Shown piece after piece: positions 58,658 through 64,000 of a DNA stretch of 64,000 bases; position 1 is the first letter of the stretch; the number at the start of each line of letters is the position of its first letter. The notes beneath the pieces were generated by a model that saw only the letters and a list, made by a program, of their open reading frames with translations, did not search any database and was not told the origin of the DNA. The position numbers and the translations under genes are program-made. This DNA is from Chryseobacterium turcicum (lineage in GTDB: Bacteria; Bacteroidota; Bacteroidia; Flavobacteriales; Weeksellaceae). The stretch covers positions 3,080,001 to 3,144,000 of the forward strand of contig NZ_JAJNAY010000001.1 in NCBI RefSeq assembly GCF_021010565.1, read 5' to 3'.

Positions 58658-60457
58658 ATGAAAATTCTATTAAATTATTTAAAACCCTATAAATGGCTAA
58701 TTATTGCATCGCTGTTGTTAGCTTCTATCAATCAGGTCTTTTCTCTATTTGCTCCTGCGATAACCGGGAATATATTAGACAAATTGGTGAACCAGCCTAA
58801 TTATTTTGACAAAGAAAAATTAATCCCAAGAACTTTGAATGAATATCTCTACGGAACCGATATTTATCACGGTGTATTTTATTTTTTGGGGTTATTAATC
58901 GGAACGGCAATGATTAGCCGAATCGCTAAAGCATTTCAGGATTATGTGGTAAGTGTGATTATTCAAAAATTTGGGGCTCAGATTTTCACCGATGGTTTAC
59001 AGCATTCTATGAGATTGCCTTTTCAGGAGTTTGAAGACCAGAGAAGTGGTGAGACTCTTTCTATTTTAACCAAAGTACGTGAAGATTCTGTGAAGTTTAT
59101 CAATAATTTCATTAATGTATTTTTTGGAATTTTGGTCAGTATTATTTTCGTTTCAGTGTATGCCATTCGTCTGCATTGGTCGATTATGCCGGTTTATGTC
59201 GTGGGAATTATTCTTATCGCTGTTGTAACCAATTTACTGAGTAAAAGAATTAAAACGATTCAAAAAAATATCGTTACCGAAACGACAGCTTTAGCAGGAA
59301 GTACTACAGAAAGTCTTAGAAATATTGAGATTGTAAAAAGTTTGGGATTGACCAATCAGGAAGTACAACGATTGAACAACAATACCTATAAAATTCTGAA
59401 TCTCGAACTGAGAAAAGTAAAAAGCATTCGTTCACTGAGTTTTGTACAGGGAACTTTAGTGAATTTTTTACAGCAGGTAATTACGTTCACTTTACTCTTA
59501 TTGATTTTTAAAAATATCGTAACTCCGGGACAATATCTATCACTGATGTTTTACGGATTCTTTATTTTCGGACCGATGCAGGAAATCGGAAACATCATTA
59601 TTTCTTACCGTGAAGCAGAAGCGTCTCTTCAAAATTTTGACCGAGTAATGAAAAAAGAAGTTGAGCCAAAACCTTTAAACCCTAAAAAAATCGGCGCAAT
59701 TGAAGAATTAGAGTTCAAAAATGTTTCTTTTCAACATCAGAGTGCTCATTATAAAGCGCTTAGTTCTATTTCATTTGATGTGAAAAATGGTGAAACCATT
59801 GCTTTTGTAGGACCTAGTGGCTCAGGAAAAAGTACTTTGGTAAAATTACTTGTAGGATTATACAGACCACAGGAAGGTAGTATTTTTTATAATAATATTG
59901 ACGGAAAAGAATTTGATTTTGATGAATTGAGAAACCAAATTGGATTTGTAACGCAAGACACCCAGCTTTTTGCTGGAACGATAAGAGAAAATCTTTTGTT
60001 TGTAAATCCTTCTGCAACAGAAGAAGATTTGCAATTGGCATTAAAAAAATCGAGTTGTACGGCTCTTTTACAACGTGCTGAAAAAGGAATAGAAACCGTT
60101 ATCGGAGAAGGTGGATTAAAATTAAGCGGCGGTGAAAAACAAAGAATTGCCATCGCAAGAGCTTTATTAAGAAAACCTCATCTTCTTATTTTTGATGAAG
60201 CTACATCAGCTTTGGATAGCATTACTGAAGAGGAAATTACAACAACCATTAAAGAAATTTCTAAAGAAAAAGAGCAAATAACCGTTTTAATTGCCCACCG
60301 ATTAAGTACAATTATGCATGCAGACCGAATTTATGTTTTGGAACGCGGGCAAGTCATCGAAACAGGCTCTCACCTACAATTAATTGAAGAAAAAGGTTTG
60401 TATTATGCGATGTGGAGACAGCAGATTGGAGAAAGGAAGAGTACAACTGAAGCTTAA
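58658..60457 (+). CDS. ABC exporter, fused membrane and ATPase domains
   Basis: A 599-residue half-transporter. The membrane domain (about 10-320) carries the PFQEFEDQRSGETLSILTKVREDS coupling region; the ATPase domain has Walker A FVGPSGSGKST, Q-loop IGFVTQDTQLFAGTI, signature LSGGEKQRIAIA, Walker B LLIFDEATSALD and H-loop LIAHRLST. Substrate unknown; MsbA-like lipid or drug export are the usual roles. The gene sits in opposite orientation between scoB and scoA. Confidence 0.92.
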   Translation: MKILLNYLKPYKWLIIASLLLASINQVFSLFAPAITGNILDKLVNQPNYFDKEKLIPRTLNEYLYGTDIYHGVFYFLGLLIGTAMISRIAKAFQDYVVSVIIQKFGAQIFTDGLQHSMRLPFQEFEDQRSGETLSILTKVREDSVKFINNFINVFFGILVSIIFVSVYAIRLHWSIMPVYVVGIILIAVVTNLLSKRIKTIQKNIVTETTALAGSTTESLRNIEIVKSLGLTNQEVQRLNNNTYKILNLELRKVKSIRSLSFVQGTLVNFLQQVITFTLLLLIFKNIVTPGQYLSLMFYGFFIFGPMQEIGNIIISYREAEASLQNFDRVMKKEVEPKPLNPKKIGAIEELEFKNVSFQHQSAHYKALSSISFDVKNGETIAFVGPSGSGKSTLVKLLVGLYRPQEGSIFYNNIDGKEFDFDELRNQIGFVTQDTQLFAGTIRENLLFVNPSATEEDLQLALKKSSCTALLQRAEKGIETVIGEGGLKLSGGEKQRIAIARALLRKPHLLIFDEATSALDSITEEEITTTIKEISKEKEQITVLIAHRLSTIMHADRIYVLERGQVIETGSHLQLIEEKGLYYAMWRQQIGERKSTTEA

Positions 60458-60460
60458 AAG

Positions 60461-60495
60461 GCTGGAAGTTGGAAGATAGATGTTTGAAGTTGACA
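60461..60495. repeat. Heptamer microrepeat, 5 units of GTTGGAA type
   Basis: In-phase units GCTGGAA, GTTGGAA, GATAGAT, GTTTGAA, GTTGACA directly after the ABC exporter stop codon. Related words occur at 5084-5118. Confidence 0.7.
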
Positions 60496-60556
60496 TGATT
60501 GAAAACATAGATTACTTCTTCGTCAGAATGACAAATTGACTCTAAATAAATATAAT

Positions 60557-60589
60557 AAATTACCCCGAAAATTGACTTCGGGGTAATTT
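60557..60589. terminator. Bidirectional terminator between the ABC exporter and scoA
   Basis: A 13-base perfect stem (AAATTACCCCGAA paired with TTCGGGGTAATTT) with a seven-base loop, placed between two converging genes. Confidence 0.88.
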
Positions 60590-60608
60590 ATTATTAAATG
60601 AAAAAAAA

Positions 60609-61310
60609 TTAATCTCTTTTTCTAACCGTTCTCTGCTCGATTCTTTTTTCGAAATTTTCGCCTTGGAAAATTCTTTGAATCATGATACCCGGAATATGGA
60701 TTTGATTAGGATCTAATTCGCCAGGTGCTACCAATTCTTCTACTTCAGCGATGGTAATTTTCCCCGCTCCTGCCATTGGATGATTAAAGTTTCTTGCTGA
60801 TCCTTTGAATATCAAGTTTCCTGCGTGATCACCTTTCCATGCTTTTACGATTGAGTAGTCTGCTTCGTAAGCGTGTTCTAAAATATGAGGCTTTCCTTTG
60901 AAATCTTTTACTTCTTTACCTTCTGCAACTTCTGTCCCGAAACCTGCAGGAGTGTAAAATGCAGGAATTCCTGCTTGAGCGGCACGACATTTTTCCGCCA
61001 ATGTTCCTTGTGGAGTCAGCTCAACATCTAATTCACCCGACAACATTTGTCTTTCAAATTCTGCATTTTCTCCAACATAAGATGAAATCATCTTTTTAAT
61101 TTGTCTTTTATGAAGCAATAATCCCAAGCCAAAATCATCAACTCCGGCGTTGTTTGAAATGCATGTCAAATCTTTTACATCACTATCTACCAAAGCGTTG
61201 ATTGAATTTTCCGGAATTCCACACAACCCGAATCCTCCCAACATCAAAGTCATTCCATCCTGAATTCCTTCAATCGCTTCTGCGGCATTTTTTACTCTTT
61301 TATCTATCAT
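60609..61310 (-). CDS. scoA: 3-oxoacid CoA-transferase subunit A
   Basis: A 233-residue alpha subunit of the CoA-transferase. Signatures are [16 protein letters not shown] at about 20-35, [15 protein letters not shown], and [35 protein letters not shown]. It forms an alpha2-beta2 enzyme with ScoB. In most genomes scoA and scoB are adjacent and co-transcribed; here about 2.4 kb with an inverted ABC exporter gene lies between them, so each subunit needs its own promoter. Confidence 0.94.
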   Translation of the reverse strand: MIDKRVKNAAEAIEGIQDGMTLMLGGFGLCGIPENSINALVDSDVKDLTCISNNAGVDDFGLGLLLHKRQIKKMISSYVGENAEFERQMLSGELDVELTPQGTLAEKCRAAQAGIPAFYTPAGFGTEVAEGKEVKDFKGKPHILEHAYEADYSIVKAWKGDHAGNLIFKGSARNFNHPMAGAGKITIAEVEELVAPGELDPNQIHIPGIMIQRIFQGENFEKRIEQRTVRKRD

Positions 61311-61438
61311 GAAATATTTGATTTTTTTCAGTTTTAAATTTAAACATTTTTATCATATCTACCCTATTTCAAATAAATTTTGAAAGACAAAAGTATTTAT
61401 CCCTATAAATTTCAGCTTATCTCATTATTAAAAATAAA

Positions 61439-61461
61439 ATAGCGGAAACAAGTTCCGCTAT
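61439..61461 (-). terminator. Terminator of the metallophosphoesterase gene
   Basis: A nine-base perfect stem (ATAGCGGAA paired with TTCCGCTAT) with loop ACAAG. The minus-strand continuation is T-rich. Confidence 0.8.
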
Positions 61462-61484
61462 CTATCAATAAGTTGTGAATATTT

Positions 61485-64000
61485 TTATTCTACAATCAAT
61501 TTTAAAGTAAATAATTTTCTGGTATACACTTTTACAAAATAAACACCTTTAGGTAAATTCTCATTCACTAAAGAGAAACGTTGGTTTTGTACGTTTTCAG
61601 ATTTGTATAGCAATTGACCTGCAGCTGATATCAATTCTATTTTCTCGATTGGATAATCACTTTTAATGAAAGTTGGCTGCCCTGGTTTTGTAGGATTAGG
61701 ATATAAAATTACATTTTTCTCGGTTTTATTTTTCGTTTCTTCAGTTCCCAAAGTTCCCGCAGTCACCTGAAACTGTACTCTATTTGAAACTTCTGTGTAA
61801 GAATCGTTGGTAAACATCACCATGTAATAATTACCTGCTGTAGTTGGTACTCCATTTACATTTCCTGTAATGGCTTTTGTACCTTGAGCTAAACCGTCAA
61901 AATAAGTATATGAAATAAATTGGTCATCAGGAACCGAAACACTTTGAGGGTAAATTCCTAACCAGTCTTTGATAATTCCTGGAGAATCCGTCCATGAAGC
62001 GGTGATATTTTCACCCAATGTATAAACCGGTTTATTAATCCAAAGGTCTGTAACGATGTCTCCTACTTTAAAGAAAACTTTTTCTCCTACCGTTGTATAG
62101 CTGTCTTCAAGAAAATATTGAGCATAATAATATCCTTTTGGAAGACCTATAAAATTAAGAGTTCCTGCAGCTGTTGTTACATAACTCCATTTTGCAGCCG
62201 CAGTTGGCCCCGGAACCTGCCCCATTTTGTAAATTCCGATCCAGTCTTTTGTTAAATTCGGTCCGTTTGAGAAGTTAACGACAACCGTTCCACCCACAGG
62301 ATATGCATCTGACGTTGTCTGAAGAACCACTTTTGGGCCTACATAAAATTCTTTTCTAGGTGCTATTTCGGTATATCCATTATTGGCAAAAAAACCTGCA
62401 AAATACTGCCCTTTAGTTGCTAAACCATTTGGAAATGTTGCTGTTCCCGAAGTTTGTCCGTTGGTATAAACATATCCTTGAGAAGTTACTGTCGTAGGAT
62501 TCTGACCTTTTTTGTAAAGTCCTACCCAATCTTGCTGATTTCCGGGCCCGTCATTGTAAGTTGCTATAATCGCTTCATTCTGCAAATATTCTGTCTTATT
62601 CAAAATAAGGTTAGGATTTGAAACCACACTTCCTGTTACTTCAAACTGTTTTACATCACTCCAGTCACTCCACTCCATATTTCTGTCTCTGTAGCGGGTT
62701 TTCACATAATATACACCGTTTGTGATAGAGTTTGCTGCAAAGGTTGCTTTGGTGATATCTACTCCTGCATTTAGGTTTTTGGTAACATCAGGATTTCCGT
62801 TTCCTTCTTTACCAAACCAGTTTTCATAATCTCTGTAAAATTCTTTTTCGATAACCGAAAAATCAGCCGCTTTACTTACTAAAAACTGAGTCGTATTTAA
62901 AAGTTCGTTTGCCGGCGAAGAGAAAGCACTTCCGTTTAATGTTAAAGGCAAGGTTATCGGTCCCGTAAATGTATTCGTAATCGATGGTTTTGCAGGTTTA
63001 GGCTTATTTTTATACCTGTGGAATGAATCAATCAACACATTATCTTTTTGTGTATAAATACCACCAATAGAATAACTTTCGATATCTACTTTTCCGTTGG
63101 CTACATCTACTTCAATGATTTGATACGTCCAATCAGTTAATGTTTTTTGTACATCATCAAAATCCTGTTCTGTAGACATCCCCCAATACTGATCCCAAGC
63201 TGTCCCGCCAGAGATAATCTGATAGTTTGGTGTATTTTTTAATTGCCCTCTATGGTACAAGTGATGGTGAGCTCCTACATGCATCAAATATTTATTTGAT
63301 CCAGCTAAAAGAGGAACTGCATTATTTCTTACCCAAGTAGAAATATCACCTACATATTGCTCTGCCTGATAAGGTCTGTGGCTTAATGAAATAATCCAGT
63401 CAACTGTAGGATCATTATTTGCTTCGGTTAAAATCTGCTGAAGCCAAGTTTGCTGTGCAGACCCTGTATGCTCTGAACTTAAACTTACAAAAAGTACGTT
63501 TCCAGCTTGTTGAGCGTAATAGTTTTCATTACCCGATGTAATGTTTTTGTATTTAATTTCATCAATATTAAAATGTGCGTAGTAAGAATTCATTCCTAAA
63601 GTACCATAGGTCTCATGATTTCCTACCGTGGTAAGAATCGGAAGATAAGGTGACAATTTTCTGTTCTTTTTAAAGTGGACATTCTCATAATGATCCAATG
63701 TTCCCACATCTACCTGATCTCCTACCATAAAAGTAAGTGCGATATTATCTGAAGGATCTGAAGTAGGCCCAAACTTCTCTTTTAGCTTTTTATAGGCTTT
63801 ATAGTTTAATGAATCATATCGAGGTTCTGATTTGATTTGGTTATCTCCCATAATCAAAAACCTTATTTTCCCATCAAGAGTAACAGGTTGCCCCGGCAGA
63901 GGAAGTGTTCTGAAGTTATAGACCGCAGATTCGCTGGCTCCTGTTTTTATTTTATAGTAATACTTGGTGTTGGGTTGTAAATTTGTAATTTTTGCGGTGT
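61485..64000 (-). CDS. Secreted metallophosphoesterase with three tandem repeats and T9SS type A domain, 5' end outside window
   Basis: At least 837 residues, continuing past the window edge. Reading upstream of the first internal ATG, the frame stays open and encodes the end of a fibronectin-III/purple-acid-phosphatase N-terminal domain (TNLQPNTKYYYKIKTGASES). The calcineurin-like phosphoesterase follows: LIMGDNQ, MVGDQVD, TVGNHETY, LSHRPYQ and VGAHHHLYHRG. Next are an FN3-like part, then three repeats of about 95 residues, each with DWxGIYK-type cores (DWVGLYKKGQ, DWIGIYKMGQ, DWLGIYPQS), and a type A sorting domain (VILYPNPTKPGQP). Probably a secreted phosphatase or nucleotidase. Confidence 0.9.
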   Translation of the reverse strand, partial: TAKITNLQPNTKYYYKIKTGASESAVYNFRTLPLPGQPVTLDGKIRFLIMGDNQIKSEPRYDSLNYKAYKKLKEKFGPTSDPSDNIALTFMVGDQVDVGTLDHYENVHFKKNRKLSPYLPILTTVGNHETYGTLGMNSYYAHFNIDEIKYKNITSGNENYYAQQAGNVLFVSLSSEHTGSAQQTWLQQILTEANNDPTVDWIISLSHRPYQAEQYVGDISTWVRNNAVPLLAGSNKYLMHVGAHHHLYHRGQLKNTPNYQIISGGTAWDQYWGMSTEQDFDDVQKTLTDWTYQIIEVDVANGKVDIESYSIGGIYTQKDNVLIDSFHRYKNKPKPAKPSITNTFTGPITLPLTLNGSAFSSPANELLNTTQFLVSKAADFSVIEKEFYRDYENWFGKEGNGNPDVTKNLNAGVDITKATFAANSITNGVYYVKTRYRDRNMEWSDWSDVKQFEVTGSVVSNPNLILNKTEYLQNEAIIATYNDGPGNQQDWVGLYKKGQNPTTVTSQGYVYTNGQTSGTATFPNGLATKGQYFAGFFANNGYTEIAPRKEFYVGPKVVLQTTSDAYPVGGTVVVNFSNGPNLTKDWIGIYKMGQVPGPTAAAKWSYVTTAAGTLNFIGLPKGYYYAQYFLEDSYTTVGEKVFFKVGDIVTDLWINKPVYTLGENITASWTDSPGIIKDWLGIYPQSVSVPDDQFISYTYFDGLAQGTKAITGNVNGVPTTAGNYYMVMFTNDSYTEVSNRVQFQVTAGTLGTEETKNKTEKNVILYPNPTKPGQPTFIKSDYPIEKIELISAAGQLLYKSENVQNQRFSLVNENLPKGVYFVKVYTRKLFTLKLIVE

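Overview
This 64 kb window is AT-rich, gene-dense DNA from a member of the Flavobacteriia, most likely Chryseobacterium or a close relative (Weeksellaceae). The support is: gliding-motility genes gldF and gldG; several type IX secretion system (T9SS) sorting domains (YPNP-type type A, ITPN-type type B); Bacteroidetes -7 boxes (TAnnTTTG) ahead of several genes; no strong Shine-Dalgarno sites; and a glycosylasparaginase of the Elizabethkingia/Chryseobacterium type. I see no rRNA, tRNA, CRISPR array, transposase, integrase or prophage gene.

Layout. 0-5.1 kb: assimilatory sulfate operon on the minus strand (Rrf2 regulator, APS-type cysH, cysD, cysN, TauE-family exporter). 5.2-15.1 kb: accessory region of small proteins with immunity-like domains (DUF4268, zinc ribbon, two DUF2314-ankyrin paralogues with different C-terminal partners, a DUF1963/YwqG protein), an ABC transporter pair, a YceI lipoprotein, a thioredoxin-like protein, a TPR protein and a RelB/ParE-type toxin-antitoxin pair. 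15.2-30.5 kb: mostly housekeeping genes (gldG, gldF, hemJ, kbl, a secreted M1 aminopeptidase, dacB, priA, lptB with a C-terminal extension, an ABC exporter). 30.7-33 kb: a degenerate LytM-like protein, a WYL regulator and a DinB protein with a strong palindromic operator. 33-38 kb and 43.2-45.4 kb: enzymes of glycoprotein glycan breakdown (beta-mannosidase, glycosylasparaginase, GH20 hexosaminidase) plus CutC. 38.3-43.1 kb: a sulfide/thiosulfate cluster (two YeeE/TsuA halves, methyltransferase, persulfide dioxygenase-rhodanese, second TauE, Crp/Fnr regulator). 45.7-57.4 kb: DUF4197 protein, a TPR/AraC sensor pair and three large T9SS cargo proteins. 57.5-64 kb: the two subunits of a 3-oxoacid CoA-transferase separated by an inverted ABC exporter gene, and a secreted metallophosphoesterase cut by the window edge.

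How the genes work together. Two sulfur modules lie in the window: one takes sulfate to sulfite through APS without APS kinase, the other imports thiosulfate and oxidises persulfide. Each sits beside its own candidate regulator, and candidate binding sites are visible (a 17-base motif repeated upstream of two genes of the second cluster). The glycan genes probably supply sugar and aspartate from host or environmental glycoproteins. The T9SS cargo genes and gldFG fit a gliding, exoenzyme-secreting lifestyle.

The most unusual features are: (1) a canonical A AAA AAC slippery heptamer, in the correct frame and directly followed by UGA, at the end of the second DUF2314-ankyrin gene; a -1 shift would fuse it to the DUF1963 gene and reproduce the layout of its paralogue, which is fused in frame to a SUKH-like domain; (2) at least seven intergenic segments with period-7 microrepeats of unrelated sequence; (3) an lptB gene with an extra C-terminal domain of about 118 residues resembling an immunity domain; (4) several dispersed palindromic intergenic repeats.
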